Assembly (NCBI GenBank): GCA_025462645.1
Contig: JAOAPB010000072.1
Span: 30,025-94,024, forward strand
Reading direction: 5' to 3'
Source of the DNA: Edaphobacter sp.
GTDB lineage: Bacteria; Acidobacteriota; Terriglobia; Terriglobales; Acidobacteriaceae
DNA length: 64,000 nucleotides
In this document: one piece after another, positions 1 to 8,939 of the stretch
How the letters are laid out: the number at the start of each line of letters is the position of its first letter
Numbering within the stretch: the stretch's first letter is position 1
The notes under the pieces: generated by a model
Seen by the model: the letters and a program-made list of their open reading frames with translations, nothing else
What the model was told of the DNA's origin: nothing
Databases searched by the model: none
Made by a program: the position numbers and the translations under genes

Positions 1-143
1 GGATTAGGGGCGTCAATGTAGGCGGCACTGTCGGGATCGAGCAGATAGCCATAGTTATGCGCATCGAGCCACTCGAGAAGATCACGCAGGACGCCGGCGA
101 GTTCCGGCTTCTGGGGCTTGGAGATGATGGCGGCCTGGAGCAT
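1..143 (-). CDS. nadK: NAD kinase, N-terminal part (cut by window edge)
   Basis: The reverse strand reads from an ATG at 143 into the window edge and gives 47 residues beginning MLQAAIISKPQKPEL, with a later LLDPDSAAY. This resembles the opening of bacterial NAD(+)/NADH kinases, which phosphorylate NAD to NADP with ATP; the opening 'AIISKP' strand starts the nucleotide-binding fold. The catalytic GGDG motif would lie outside the window. The gene sits 60 bases behind tlyA on the same strand, a common bacterial pairing that supports the call. The identification rests on the N-terminus and context only. Confidence 0.72.
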   Translation of the reverse strand, partial: MLQAAIISKPQKPELAGVLRDLLEWLDAHNYGYLLDPDSAAYIDAPN

Positions 144-203
144 TGATGTCTAGTGTAACGGCAGGGAGTGGAGCTTAGAACACGGAGCTTGGAAACACTG
201 GAA

Positions 204-968
204 TTAGCGATTTGAGAAGTGAGCGTGGAGGAGGTATTCGTGATTGCCTTCCATGCCCTGGATTGGGGAGTCGATGACTTCGATACCGGTGCCACGCTGT
301 TCGACGACGCAGTCGTGGACACGCTGGATGGCCTGTTTGCGGGCTTCGGGATCGCGGACGATACCGCCTTTGCCGACGTTGCCGCGGCCAGCTTCGAATT
401 GAGGTTTGATGAGGATAACGGCAGAGCCATGCCAGGACTGCTCCGGGGTGGAGAGGGCGCTCAGTACTGCCGGAAGGACCAGTGTGACAGAGATGAAGGA
501 GACGTCCATTGCGAGAAAGGCTGGAGTAGGCATGCTAGACGTAAGGAGTTCGCCCTGGGTGAGGAGACGTGCGTTGGTTCGTTCGCGAAGGGTGACGCGA
601 GGGTCGTCCCGGAGCCTCTGGGCGATCTGGCCGTAGCCGGTATCGATGGCGAGAACGGTGGCGGCTCCACTCTGAAGCATACAGTCGGTAAAGCCTCCAG
701 TGGAGGCGCCTATATCGACGCAGGCTAGACCGCTGACGTCGATAGACCAATGGGCGAGAGCACGCTCGAGCTTGAGGCCGCCACGACTCACGTACTTGAG
801 ATCGGAGCCCAGGAGGCGGATGATGGCCTCTTCGGAGATGGGGGTTCCGGGCTTGTCGATCCGTTGTTCATCGACAAGCACGCGGCCAGCGAGGATAAGG
901 GCCTGGGCGCGCTCGCGAGAGGCGGCGTGGCCCTGATCAACCAGAAATTTATCGAGACGGGTTTTCAT
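204..968 (-). CDS. tlyA: TlyA family rRNA 2'-O-methyltransferase (hemolysin A family)
   Basis: This 254-residue protein is the normal length for TlyA. An S4 RNA-binding domain occupies about residues 3-60, joined by the family hallmark YVSRGGLKLERAL (60-72) to an FtsJ-like Rossmann methyltransferase. SAM motif I is VDIGASTGGFTD (84-95), followed by AIDTGYGQ, MDVSFIS (154-160) and IKPQFEAGR (187-195); these carry the K-D-K-E type catalytic set. Known members 2'-O-methylate 16S and 23S rRNA; 'hemolysin' is a historical name. The start has methionine directly before the S4 domain. It is probably cotranscribed with nadK downstream. Confidence 0.93.
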   Translation of the reverse strand: MKTRLDKFLVDQGHAASRERAQALILAGRVLVDEQRIDKPGTPISEEAIIRLLGSDLKYVSRGGLKLERALAHWSIDVSGLACVDIGASTGGFTDCMLQSGAATVLAIDTGYGQIAQRLRDDPRVTLRERTNARLLTQGELLTSSMPTPAFLAMDVSFISVTLVLPAVLSALSTPEQSWHGSAVILIKPQFEAGRGNVGKGGIVRDPEARKQAIQRVHDCVVEQRGTGIEVIDSPIQGMEGNHEYLLHAHFSNR

Positions 969-1186
969 CGATTTGCTGAAGTATGGTGCGGTTCGAAAAT
1001 TGCATCTACCTCTTCAGGACTCTTTTAGGTTACATGTTGCGGCTGTGTTGGGCATGTCGCATTTATTTCGGATAGAGTTGCAGAGATCGGGTGTCGAGCG
1101 GGCTACACGGAGAGATGCGTCGGGATTGCCTGATCGGCGCAAATACTCTAATGTTCGACAATCTGCTGTTGGGCTGGGTGCGTTTT

Positions 1187-1753
1187 ATGTATAGAGAGAC
1201 GGGACTCGTGAATACTCCGCCACAATCCTTGCAGGATGACGCAACCCTGCTGGCGCTGGTGAAGAGAGGGGACGAACAGGCGATGGCATCGCTGTTCGAC
1301 CGCTACTCGACGGTGGTGTATTCCGTAGCGCTACGGGTACTGCGTGATCCGGCCTCAGCGGAGGATGTTCTACAGGAAATCTTTATGCAGATATGGCGCA
1401 GTCCGGACGGCTTTATCGCGACGCGGAGCAGCCTCGGCGGCTGGCTGGCGGTGGTGTCGCGGAACCGATCGATCGATGCGCTGCGGCGGAAGAAGCCGAC
1501 GGAACAGGTAGAGGAGATGGCTCTCGCCTCAACCTATAACCTGGCCTACGAGGCAGAGCGGAATAGCATAATGGAGAAGGCGCGCGGCGTCATCTACAAA
1601 CTGCCTGTAGAGCAGCGCAAGACGCTGGAGATGGCTTTCTTTGATGGATTGACGCACTCGGAGATTGCGGAGATGACAGGAGATCCTCTTGGGACCGTGA
1701 AGACGAGGATACGCAGCGCGCTGACTACGCTGAGAAAGGCCTTCCAGGCATGA
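1187..1753 (+). CDS. ECF RNA polymerase sigma factor (SigK-like)
   Basis: Group 4 (ECF) sigma-70 factor that redirects RNA polymerase to a stress regulon. Region 2 is seen in DRYSTVVYSVALRVL and EDVLQEIFMQIW; region 4 in LPVEQRKTLEMAFFDGLTH and GTVKTRIRSALTTLRKAF, with regions 1 and 3 absent as expected. The frame is open from 1091, but the ATG at 1187 (188 residues) fits family length; a GTG at 1208 is also possible. Its TGA overlaps the ATG of the next gene (ATGA), so the pair is translationally coupled, which identifies the downstream protein as its anti-sigma factor. Promoter not resolved. Confidence 0.9.
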   Translation: MYRETGLVNTPPQSLQDDATLLALVKRGDEQAMASLFDRYSTVVYSVALRVLRDPASAEDVLQEIFMQIWRSPDGFIATRSSLGGWLAVVSRNRSIDALRRKKPTEQVEEMALASTYNLAYEAERNSIMEKARGVIYKLPVEQRKTLEMAFFDGLTHSEIAEMTGDPLGTVKTRIRSALTTLRKAFQA

Positions 1754-2607
1754 GCGTGACCAGACATATCGAACAGGAAGATCTGGCGCTGTTTGCCATG
1801 CAGCTATTATCCAAGGACGAAGCTGCGGCCGTTACAACGCATCTGGAGCACTGCACGGAGTGCAGCCAGCAGCTAGCAAAGGTACAGGGCGACTTGGCGG
1901 TGTACGCCCATACAGTTGATATGCACCCGCCGTCGGCACAGGCACGAGAGCGCTTGATGAAACAGGTAGCCCGCGAGAAGAAGGCGGTACCGATCGAACG
2001 TGCCGCGGCGAGGGAGGCAGGATCAGGATATAGAACGGACCTGGGCAGTGGCAGGACAATGCAGGATGAACCGCAACGAGGCTTTGGAAGCAGAATCTTC
2101 CCATGGGTCGGCTGGGCGATGGCAGCAGGTCTCGCTGTGGCGGCAGGAAGCCTGTACCGAGAGCGTGAGGTAATGCGCGGTACCTTGATTAGGCAAGTGG
2201 GCGAGATGGATAGGCTGGCTGCGGATGCGGCCTCTGCACAGCGAGTAATGGATGCGATGACGGACCGGACGGCAAAGCATGTAATGCTGACGAAGACCCC
2301 GGCCACTCCGACGCCACCGGCTCCGCAGGGACGAGCGACATATGTTCCGGAGAAGGGGACGCTGATCTTCCTGGCAAACAATATGGAGCCGCTGCAACCG
2401 AGCAAAGCTTATGAGCTGTGGCTGATACCGGCAGATGGGCGCAATCCAATTCCAGCCGGCACCTTCCACCCTGACGATCATGGAAACGCGAGCGTGATCC
2501 TGCCCTCCTTGCCCAGGGGAGTTGAGGCGAAGACCTTTGGTGTGACGGTGGAGGACGACGGCGGGTCGCAGACTCCGCATCTGCCGATCATCATGGCTGG
2601 GAGCTGA
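1750..2607 (+). CDS. Membrane anti-sigma factor, RskA-like with zinc-finger N-terminus
   Basis: Predicted transmembrane anti-sigma factor that would hold the upstream ECF sigma inactive at the membrane. The cytoplasmic part (residues ~1-75) has a ZAS-type metal site, HLEHCTECSQQL (H..HCxxC), plus an upstream histidine. One membrane span lies near residues 118-135 (GWAMAAGLAVAAGS). The C-terminal ~100 residues match the RskA extracytoplasmic domain (AYELWLIPADG, then a GTFHPDDHGNASV block). Proline/alanine-rich spacers separate the parts. The sigma-anti-sigma overlap is four bases. Release by regulated proteolysis is the family norm, not visible here. Confidence 0.87.
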   Translation: MSVTRHIEQEDLALFAMQLLSKDEAAAVTTHLEHCTECSQQLAKVQGDLAVYAHTVDMHPPSAQARERLMKQVAREKKAVPIERAAAREAGSGYRTDLGSGRTMQDEPQRGFGSRIFPWVGWAMAAGLAVAAGSLYREREVMRGTLIRQVGEMDRLAADAASAQRVMDAMTDRTAKHVMLTKTPATPTPPAPQGRATYVPEKGTLIFLANNMEPLQPSKAYELWLIPADGRNPIPAGTFHPDDHGNASVILPSLPRGVEAKTFGVTVEDDGGSQTPHLPIIMAGS

Positions 2608-2634
2608 TCCAGGGAGTAAAGATGTGGTGAGCAG

Positions 2635-2664
2635 AATGGCCATCCCGGAGGATGGCTCTTCTGT
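2635..2664. terminator. Hairpin terminator between convergent genes
   Basis: Perfect 7-bp stem GCCATCC (2639-2645) / GGATGGC (2650-2656) around a CGGA loop, followed by TCTTCT on the plus strand. It lies 32 bases past the anti-sigma stop and 33 bases before the end of the minus-strand lipoprotein gene. It could serve both strands; the T-run is weak. Confidence 0.6.
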
Positions 2665-2689
2665 GTTGCTCAGCTAAGTTGTGAGTTGA

Positions 2690-4138
2690 TTACGGCGCGG
2701 TGACACGAACCATGACACCATTGCCCTGGAGAGGAATGGTCGTCTGGACGGTGTCGGTGTCTGTCCGGATGATCGTCATATTGTTCGACTCCGGAGAGGT
2801 GACATAGACCTTGCCGGTTGGAGTGCCGGAGGTGACGGCGATAAAGTTGGGATGGCCACCTGTGATTGGAATGGTCGCCGTAACCGTATTGGTGGTGAGG
2901 TTGACGACCGAGACACTGCAGTTGCCGAGAGGCTGGGCGGGTGTAGGCGCAGCACATGGAAGCGCAGGGTTACCTTGATTGACTGTGTAGGCACGCGTGC
3001 CATCCTGCAGGACGGCGACCATGCGTGGGTTGACGCCCACGGGAACGTTGGCGAGAACCTGACCAAAGCCAACGGCATCAACTGGGTTGGCAGGGTCGCA
3101 GCCGGGATTAGTTGGTAGCGTAGCCGCATTGCAGAGCGGAATGTTGATGATGCTGACGGAGCCCGCACCGGTACCGTCGCCCGCATTGGCTACCACTAGC
3201 TCATTGCGCGTAGGCGCGAGGTCTGCCCAGAGAGGCTGGGTGCCAACAGGGATTGGATTGGCGCTGCCTGCGGGGGCGATGTCGAGTTGGTTCGTCTGGG
3301 CGTTGATGACGCTGACTGTGCCATCGCCCTGGTTCATAATGAAGGCGCGCTTGCTATCGGCTGTCATAACGCCATAAATTGGCGCTTTGCCAACCCCAAG
3401 AGTGCTCGAAGGAACGATGGTGTTGCTGGAGGTCTCAATCGCGGCCACCTGACCATTCCCGCCTGCATTGTTCTGGCTGATAACGTAGGCCCGCGGCCCT
3501 TTGTCAATGCCGGCAATATACACGGGGGTATATCCAGTCGTAATCTGAAGCTCCTGCGTGAGAGCGGCGGGTGATCCCTGAAGCACGGCAACGGAGCTAC
3601 GGCCAGGCTGAGAGATGTAGGTAGTCGTGCTCAGAGGAAGAATGCTGTTGGGAAGGTACGGGCGGCAGGCCGATCCTGTCGTAGGACAGTTGTTGGACAG
3701 CAAGGTGGTCTGAAGGACGTCCTTGGTCTGAAGCGCGTTGGGAGGGGTAACAGAGATCGGGAAGCTGTTAACCGTACCATCGCCGTTGAGGGTGAACCCG
3801 TTGCCGCCAGCGCTGTCAAGGGCAAGATAGTAGGGAGCTATGCCAAGGTTGGCGGTGATCAGGACCGTATCTCCTGAGAAGTCTACGATAGTAACGAGAC
3901 CGGGACTCGTGGGGCTGGGGCTGGAGACGGCAATGGCAAACTTCTGCGGCTGACCCGGGGGCCCGACGGGATTGATAGCGCTGACCACAGGGCGGTAGGT
4001 GTTGCCGCAACCGATGACGGAGCCCAACGCTGCAGCTGCCAGAGCGAACATAGATACGGACCGAGCTGCAGACCGCAAGGGACGGCGGTTTGACCTCGCC
4101 TGGGTATTTTCTTCTGTTTCGATTTTTGCTAAATGCAA
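2690..4138 (-). CDS. YVTN-type beta-propeller lipoprotein
   Basis: Secreted lipoprotein with a cytochrome-cd1/YVTN-type seven-bladed propeller. The leader MFALAAAALGSVIGC ends in a lipobox (VIGC) after an arginine-rich n-region. Propeller repeats follow, such as KRAFIMNQGDGTVSVINAQT, NELVVANAGDG, TRAYTVNQG and GKVYVTSPESNNMTIIRTDT, each a surface strand plus 'V.nvatn' turn. Function unknown; such proteins bind ligands or proteins at the cell surface. Start: the frame is open to 4195, but a TTG at 4138 has GGAG five bases upstream and leaves room for divergent promoters; an ATG lies at 4051 directly before the hydrophobic core. The start is uncertain, the protein is not. Confidence 0.86.
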   Translation of the reverse strand: MHLAKIETEENTQARSNRRPLRSAARSVSMFALAAAALGSVIGCGNTYRPVVSAINPVGPPGQPQKFAIAVSSPSPTSPGLVTIVDFSGDTVLITANLGIAPYYLALDSAGGNGFTLNGDGTVNSFPISVTPPNALQTKDVLQTTLLSNNCPTTGSACRPYLPNSILPLSTTTYISQPGRSSVAVLQGSPAALTQELQITTGYTPVYIAGIDKGPRAYVISQNNAGGNGQVAAIETSSNTIVPSSTLGVGKAPIYGVMTADSKRAFIMNQGDGTVSVINAQTNQLDIAPAGSANPIPVGTQPLWADLAPTRNELVVANAGDGTGAGSVSIINIPLCNAATLPTNPGCDPANPVDAVGFGQVLANVPVGVNPRMVAVLQDGTRAYTVNQGNPALPCAAPTPAQPLGNCSVSVVNLTTNTVTATIPITGGHPNFIAVTSGTPTGKVYVTSPESNNMTIIRTDTDTVQTTIPLQGNGVMVRVTAP

Positions 4139-4216
4139 AACTGCTCCCGCGTTGGTACTGGTGTTGGCTATGCTCAAGGTTTGATTGTAAATCACCCCGC
4201 GGAAGGAGGTTGCAGG

Positions 4217-5146
4217 ATGAGTGAGGAAATAGGGAGTGTGGCTTGGAGCAAAGCGATCTCTGAACAGCGAGATCGTGAGCAGTCACGTGCCCTTGTTTGG
4301 GTGGTTGGAACCTTGCTGGCTGTATCGATCCTCCATACCGCTGCCTTCGCGTGGCCGCTCGTGGGGCGGTTCCCCGCCTTTGTCTTCGGAGCCCTCGGAA
4401 TTAGCCTCATGTTTGTGGGGGTTGCGTTTAGCCTGCGGGCTGCGACTCCCGCAGGCGCGGCTTGCGGGGGAATGATCTGCCTGCTATTGACCTTCTGGAC
4501 AGGGTCTTTCACCGAAAGCTTCCTGCGAAGCGGATTGACCCCGCTGGTATTGCTGTTTGTTCTCACGTTCGCTGCGACGCGAGCGGGAAGGCAGCGCAAG
4601 GTGAAGGCGGGATTAGCAGAGGGACGAAGGGGGCGAAGCGCCGCTCAGGTGATTGCGAATCTTGGAGTGGCAGGGTTGGTTTCATCCTGGGCCGGGGCGG
4701 CGGCTCTGCTTTGGTGTATGCGAAGTGCAATTCATAGTTACGATGCACCACTGGCTTTGATCGGGACGGTGACCCTGGCAGCGCTGGCAGAGGCGACGGC
4801 GGATACGGTCTCGTCGGAGATAGGGCAGGCCTTCGGTGGGCAGCCAGTGATGTTGACCACGATGCGGCGTGTGGACGCAGGCGTGGATGGGGCGGTGAGT
4901 CTACTGGGAACAGCGGCGGGAGTTGCTGCTGGGGCGGTGGTGGTGCTCGCGGGCCAGTGGGCTCTGCGGCTAACCCCGAAGGATGCCGCAGTTGCGTTGG
5001 CTGGGGGTGTGGCAGGACTCTTCTTCGACAGCTTGCTGGGCGCTACGGTGGAGCGAAAGGGCTGGTTGGGGAACGATCTGGTCAACTTCGCATCGACCTT
5101 ATTCGCGGCGGGAGTTGCCTTCGGTTTGATGACTGCCGTGAGCTGA
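4217..5146 (+). CDS. DUF92 / TIGR00297 family integral membrane protein
   Basis: A 309-residue polytopic membrane protein of the DUF92 family. Hydrophobic segments include VWVVGTLLAVSILHTAAFAW, LGISLMFVGVAFSL, LTPLVLLFVLTFAA and several after residue 130. Family hallmarks are VIANLGVAGLVSS, ALAEATADTVSSEIGQAFGG and a C-terminal FDSLLGATVERKGWLGNDLVNF. Plant relatives (VTE6) phosphorylate phytyl phosphate; the bacterial function is unproven. The start at 4217 is fixed by AAGGAGG at 4202-4208, nine bases upstream. The gene is divergent from the lipoprotein gene and ends 16 bases from the convergent YdcF-type gene. Confidence 0.88.
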   Translation: MSEEIGSVAWSKAISEQRDREQSRALVWVVGTLLAVSILHTAAFAWPLVGRFPAFVFGALGISLMFVGVAFSLRAATPAGAACGGMICLLLTFWTGSFTESFLRSGLTPLVLLFVLTFAATRAGRQRKVKAGLAEGRRGRSAAQVIANLGVAGLVSSWAGAAALLWCMRSAIHSYDAPLALIGTVTLAALAEATADTVSSEIGQAFGGQPVMLTTMRRVDAGVDGAVSLLGTAAGVAAGAVVVLAGQWALRLTPKDAAVALAGGVAGLFFDSLLGATVERKGWLGNDLVNFASTLFAAGVAFGLMTAVS

Positions 5147-5162
5147 TACATCACTGCGACAG

Positions 5163-5849
5163 TTAAAAATCCAGGTCTTCCTTGCCTTCGAGCCAGCGAT
5201 GTAACCAGCTGATGTCGAGTCCGAGGCGGAGGGAGGTATAGCTGAGAATCTCGTGGAAGTAGCGCATGCTCTGGTCGTAGTTGCTGATGTGACCGATAGT
5301 GGCGCGGGGCGAGGTGTAGACGTCAAGGCCGGCATCTTTGCAGAGCTCGCGGATGCGGAAGAGGTGGGTAGCGTCAGAGACGACGACGATGTGGTGGAGG
5401 TTATTTTCGCGGGCTATAGCAGCGAGCCGGTGGACCTGCTGCTCGGTGTCGATAGAACGGGTCTCGGCGATGATATTGCCGAACGGAATCCCATTCGCGA
5501 GGAGATAGTCGCGGCCGACTGCACCCTCGGTATTGCCAGAGTCCTTGTCGCTGCCGCCACCGAGAGTGATGACGAGGGGCGCTATCTGCTTGCGGTAGAG
5601 ATCGACGGCATGGTCCAGGCGAAGATGGAGGACCGGAGAGGGACGGCCGGAATACTCGGCTGCGCCAAAGACGGCGATAGCATCGGCGCGTTGAGCTTGG
5701 TCCTCATTGGCTACTTCGTCGATCTGCTGGTAGACGTAGACGGACCAACCGAGGGTGACGAGGAGGAAGAGAGCAAAGAGCCAGCGAAGGAGCGTACTAC
5801 CCGCAAAGGAGTGGCGTTTGCGGTGCTGGTTGGGGGCAGATGCGGTCAT
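5163..5849 (-). CDS. YdcF/SanA family protein (DUF218), membrane anchored
   Basis: This 228-residue protein has one N-terminal membrane span (LLRWLFALFLLVTLGWSVYVY, about 20-40) and a periplasmic DUF218 domain. Visible motifs are ADAIAVFGAAEYSGRPSPVL, ITLGGGSDKDSGNTEG, IIAETRSIDTEQQV and IVVVSDATHLFRI, which form the family's Rossmann-like pocket. E. coli YdcF binds SAM and SanA/ElyC affect envelope integrity; the reaction here is unknown. No good ribosome binding site precedes the ATG; instead a hexamer repeat occupies that space (separate entry). Convergent with the DUF92 gene. Confidence 0.88.
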   Translation of the reverse strand: MTASAPNQHRKRHSFAGSTLLRWLFALFLLVTLGWSVYVYQQIDEVANEDQAQRADAIAVFGAAEYSGRPSPVLHLRLDHAVDLYRKQIAPLVITLGGGSDKDSGNTEGAVGRDYLLANGIPFGNIIAETRSIDTEQQVHRLAAIARENNLHHIVVVSDATHLFRIRELCKDAGLDVYTSPRATIGHISNYDQSMRYFHEILSYTSLRLGLDISWLHRWLEGKEDLDF

Positions 5850-5879
5850 CGGAATCGGAATCGGAACCGGAATCGAAAT
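5850..5879. repeat. Five-copy hexamer repeat directly upstream of the YdcF-type start
   Basis: Five tandem copies of CGGAAT (two of them varied: CGGAAC, CGAAAT) begin at the base next to the ATG (5847-5849) of the minus-strand gene. On the coding strand the repeat reads ATTCCG and occupies the place where a Shine-Dalgarno sequence should be. Confidence 0.8.
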
Positions 5880-5930
5880 TGGAGAATGGGGGACAAGAGA
5901 TGAGTTTACGGCATTGGAGCACTGAGATGG

Positions 5931-6575
5931 CTAGCGCTGGAGGGTGAGCGCTATCTCGTGGGTGGGAATGGCGCCTTCGCGGAGGATCATCCAGGAGTTG
6001 CCGCCGCCGGAGAGGTCGACGATGGTGGTGGCGGTCGAGCGGGCGGTGGGACCGCCGTCCACGATGTAAGGGATCTTGTTGCCGAGCTGCTCCCGGACGC
6101 CATTCGCATAGGTACACTCCGGGAAACCGGAGAGGTTCGCGGAGGTCGCGGTGATGGGTAAGCCGAGCTTGGCGACGACGGCGCGCGGAATAGCGGCCTC
6201 TGGAACGCGAAGAGCCACGTTGCCGGTGTTGGCGGTGACACGAAGGGGCAACTTCGATCCAGCTTTGACGATGATGGTCAGCGGACCAGGCCAGAACTTT
6301 TCGGCGAGGCGATCGAAGGCAGAGTCGAGCTGACGGGCGAGTTCGTAGGCTTGGGCGACCTCAGCGATCAGAAGCGAGAGAGGCTTATGGCGGGCGCGAG
6401 ACTTGAGCTCGTAGATGCGATCAACGGCACGAAGGTTGACGGGGTCAACGGCCAGGCCATAGAAGGTATCCGTCGGCAGGGCAACGACGTGGCCACCGTG
6501 CAGGCAGGAGACAACCTGGGCGACCAGCTCTGGTTCGGGTTCATCGGGATGGATGCGAAGGGTCTCAGCCGTCAA
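5931..6575 (-). CDS. tsaC: L-threonylcarbamoyladenylate synthase (TsaC/YrdC/Sua5)
   Basis: Makes threonylcarbamoyl-AMP from threonine, bicarbonate and ATP, the first step of the t6A37 modification of ANN-decoding tRNAs. The YrdC fold spans the protein: GGHVVALPTDTFYGLAVD, the KSRARHKPLSLLI block (KxR..SK/RP site for threonine and ATP phosphates), FWPGPLTIIVKA, NVALRVPEA, LPITATSANLSG and STATTIVDLS. The Sua5 C-terminal extension is absent, so it is the short TsaC form. The start is a TTG at 6575 with AGGAG seven bases upstream (214 residues); a TTG at 6617 is the longer alternative. Confidence 0.94.
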   Translation of the reverse strand: MTAETLRIHPDEPEPELVAQVVSCLHGGHVVALPTDTFYGLAVDPVNLRAVDRIYELKSRARHKPLSLLIAEVAQAYELARQLDSAFDRLAEKFWPGPLTIIVKAGSKLPLRVTANTGNVALRVPEAAIPRAVVAKLGLPITATSANLSGFPECTYANGVREQLGNKIPYIVDGGPTARSTATTIVDLSGGGNSWMILREGAIPTHEIALTLQR

Positions 6576-6758
6576 AATCGGGCTCCTGTGCCGTGTCTTT
6601 CGGCCACCAAGGGCCAAGATGCGTGGTGTATGGCCACAATCTCGGACGATAGCATACTGACGGCCTCAAGGACAGAGACCAAAGTTTCCGCCATACGTCA
6701 CCTGAACGAGTCATGGCCTTCCTAAACGGCCGGAAGAGAAGGCGTAAGATTTGCGAAG

Positions 6759-7562
6759 ATGGCTATTTCCGATATGGTGGTTTCGAGCAGGACAAATGCG
6801 CGGGTAAAGCAGCTGCGGGCGGCGTTTCAAGGCCATGCAAGGCTAAGCGGCGGGCTGGTTCCAATTGAAGGCGACCATCTGTTGGAAGAGGCCCTGTTGA
6901 GCGGGATGGCCTTCAAAACCGTCTTCGTCAGCGAGAGGCGAGAGGTTCCGGGAATGGTCCCGCACGGGGTTGAGGTGCTGCGGCTGACCGACGATGTGTT
7001 TGGGAGCGTGGTTGAGACACAGTCGCCGCAAGGTGTGGCCGCTCTGATTGTGCCTCCCGTGCATCACATGGAAGACGTGATGAAGGGGACACCATTGATT
7101 CTTATCGCTGCAGGCTTGCAGGATCCCGGGAACCTGGGAACCCTGGTGCGGTCGGCAGAGGCCTTTGGCGCCACGGGAGTGCTGACCACGCCGGGAACGG
7201 TAAGCGCCTGGAACCAGAAGGCGCTGAGGGCCAGCGTGGGCAGCGTGTTTCGGATGCCGGTGGTTGGCGCGACAGCGGAAGAGGTTGCGGCTTTGAAGTG
7301 GCGAGGGGTGCAGTTGTTCGCGGCGGCTGGTTCGGGAGCGACGACGGCGCAGGATGTAGAGCTTGCCGGAGCATGTGCGCTGATGATTGGAAACGAGGGA
7401 ACGGGGCTGGCCGCGGAGTGGATGGATATGGCGGACGCGCGCGTGACGATTCCCTGCCCCGGTCCGGTAGAGAGCCTGAATGCCGCCATAGCAGGATCGC
7501 TGCTGCTGTATGAGGCATCCCGGCAGAGGGCCGCGGTGATGCGCGATGAGGCCGCACGATGA
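6759..7562 (+). CDS. SpoU/TrmH family RNA 2'-O-ribose methyltransferase
   Basis: Methylates a ribose 2'-OH in rRNA or tRNA using SAM. An N-terminal substrate-binding region ([15 protein letters not shown], then [15 protein letters not shown]) precedes a trefoil-knot SPOUT domain. Motif 1 is [19 protein letters not shown], motif 2 [11 protein letters not shown] and motif 3 [22 protein letters not shown], the set that binds SAM and builds the dimer active site. At 267 residues it resembles the RlmB/TsnR group; the target nucleotide cannot be told from sequence. The stop overlaps the rarA ATG by four bases, implying coupled translation. Confidence 0.92.
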   Translation: MAISDMVVSSRTNARVKQLRAAFQGHARLSGGLVPIEGDHLLEEALLSGMAFKTVFVSERREVPGMVPHGVEVLRLTDDVFGSVVETQSPQGVAALIVPPVHHMEDVMKGTPLILIAAGLQDPGNLGTLVRSAEAFGATGVLTTPGTVSAWNQKALRASVGSVFRMPVVGATAEEVAALKWRGVQLFAAAGSGATTAQDVELAGACALMIGNEGTGLAAEWMDMADARVTIPCPGPVESLNAAIAGSLLLYEASRQRAAVMRDEAAR

Positions 7563-8911
7563 GTCTGTTCGACGCCAGTCCGGTGGCCGCTTCGGCAGCA
7601 CATGCACGCCAGGCTCCGCTTGCGGAGCGGATGCGACCGCGGACACTCGAGGAGTACGTCGGGCAGGAGCATCTGCTGGGGCCGGGCAAGCCGCTGCGGG
7701 TGGCAATTGAGAGCGACGATGCCGCGTCGATGATCTTTTGGGGGCCTCCGGGAACGGGAAAGACGACACTGGCGCAGATTATTGCCCGCATGACCCAGGC
7801 CAGCTTCATCGAATTTTCGGCTGTGCTCTCTGGGATCAAAGAGATCAAGCAGGTAATGGTCGAAGCGGAGAAGGCAGCCGGATTCGGCTCGCGTACCATC
7901 CTGTTCGTAGACGAGATTCACCGCTTCAACAAGGCCCAACAGGACGCCTTCCTGCCCTACGTCGAACGGGGGACGATCCGGCTGATCGGCGCAACGACTG
8001 AGAATCCTTCGTTTGAGATCATTGCGGCGCTGTTGTCGCGGTGCAGGGTCTATACGCTGGTAGCACTGACCGAGGAGCAGATTGTCGCTCTGCTACGGCG
8101 CGCATTGGAAGATGCAGAACGTGGACTGGGGGCCTCTGGCGTAAGCGCGGATGAGGATGCCCTTGCGACGATTGCCTCGTACTCCAGTGGTGATGCACGC
8201 AACGCCTTGAACGCCCTGGAGGTGGCGGCAAAACTCGCCGCTTCACAAAAGACAAAGGGACACGGTGAACATGTAATCACGAAAGGGTTGGCAGCGGAGG
8301 CGTTGCAGCGGCGGGTACTGCTGTATGACAAGAAGGGCGAGCAGCACTACGACATTATCTCCGCGCTACACAAAAGCGTGCGAAACTCCGACCCAGACGC
8401 TGCTCTCTACTGGCTGGGGCGCATGCTGGAGGCGGGCGAGGACCCGATGTACTGCGCGCGACGCATCGTGCGAATGGCAGTCGAGGACATCGGTCTGGCA
8501 GCTCCGGAGGCGCTGAATCTGTGCCTCTCTGCCAAAGATGCGATGCACTTCCTGGGACAACCCGAGGGTGGGTTGGCATTGGCGCAGGCAGTGGTCTATC
8601 TGGCACTGGCTCCCAAATCGAATGCCGTCTACACGGCCTATAACGCAGTACGAGCAGACATAGAGGCCACAGCGGCAGAGCCCGTACCACTCCATCTGCG
8701 GAATGCTCCAACAAAGTTGATGAAAGAACTGGACTACGGCAGAGACTATCAGTACGCACACGATGTCGAGGGTCGCGTCGCGGATATGGAGTGTCTCCCA
8801 CCCTCGTTGGCTGGTCGGCAGTACTACCGGCCTACGGGCGAAGGGCGGGAGAAGCTGCTGGGGCAACGGATGGATGAGATTGCACGCATCAAAGCCGCCA
8901 AACGGAAGTAG
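7559..8911 (+). CDS. rarA: Replication-associated recombination protein A (RarA/MgsA)
   Basis: AAA+ ATPase of the clamp-loader clade acting at stalled or damaged replication forks. Residues ~15-40 give [20 protein letters not shown]; Walker A is [11 protein letters not shown], Walker [20 protein letters not shown], sensor 1 [12 protein letters not shown] and an arginine finger region [11 protein letters not shown]. The C-terminal MgsA tetramerisation domain includes [19 protein letters not shown] and [20 protein letters not shown]. The length (450) is standard. Its ATG overlaps the upstream methyltransferase stop. Convergent with the redoxin gene 28 bases away. Confidence 0.96.
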   Translation: MSLFDASPVAASAAHARQAPLAERMRPRTLEEYVGQEHLLGPGKPLRVAIESDDAASMIFWGPPGTGKTTLAQIIARMTQASFIEFSAVLSGIKEIKQVMVEAEKAAGFGSRTILFVDEIHRFNKAQQDAFLPYVERGTIRLIGATTENPSFEIIAALLSRCRVYTLVALTEEQIVALLRRALEDAERGLGASGVSADEDALATIASYSSGDARNALNALEVAAKLAASQKTKGHGEHVITKGLAAEALQRRVLLYDKKGEQHYDIISALHKSVRNSDPDAALYWLGRMLEAGEDPMYCARRIVRMAVEDIGLAAPEALNLCLSAKDAMHFLGQPEGGLALAQAVVYLALAPKSNAVYTAYNAVRADIEATAAEPVPLHLRNAPTKLMKELDYGRDYQYAHDVEGRVADMECLPPSLAGRQYYRPTGEGREKLLGQRMDEIARIKAAKRK

Positions 8912-8939
8912 CGCTGACCATTTCAAAAAGTAGCAACTA

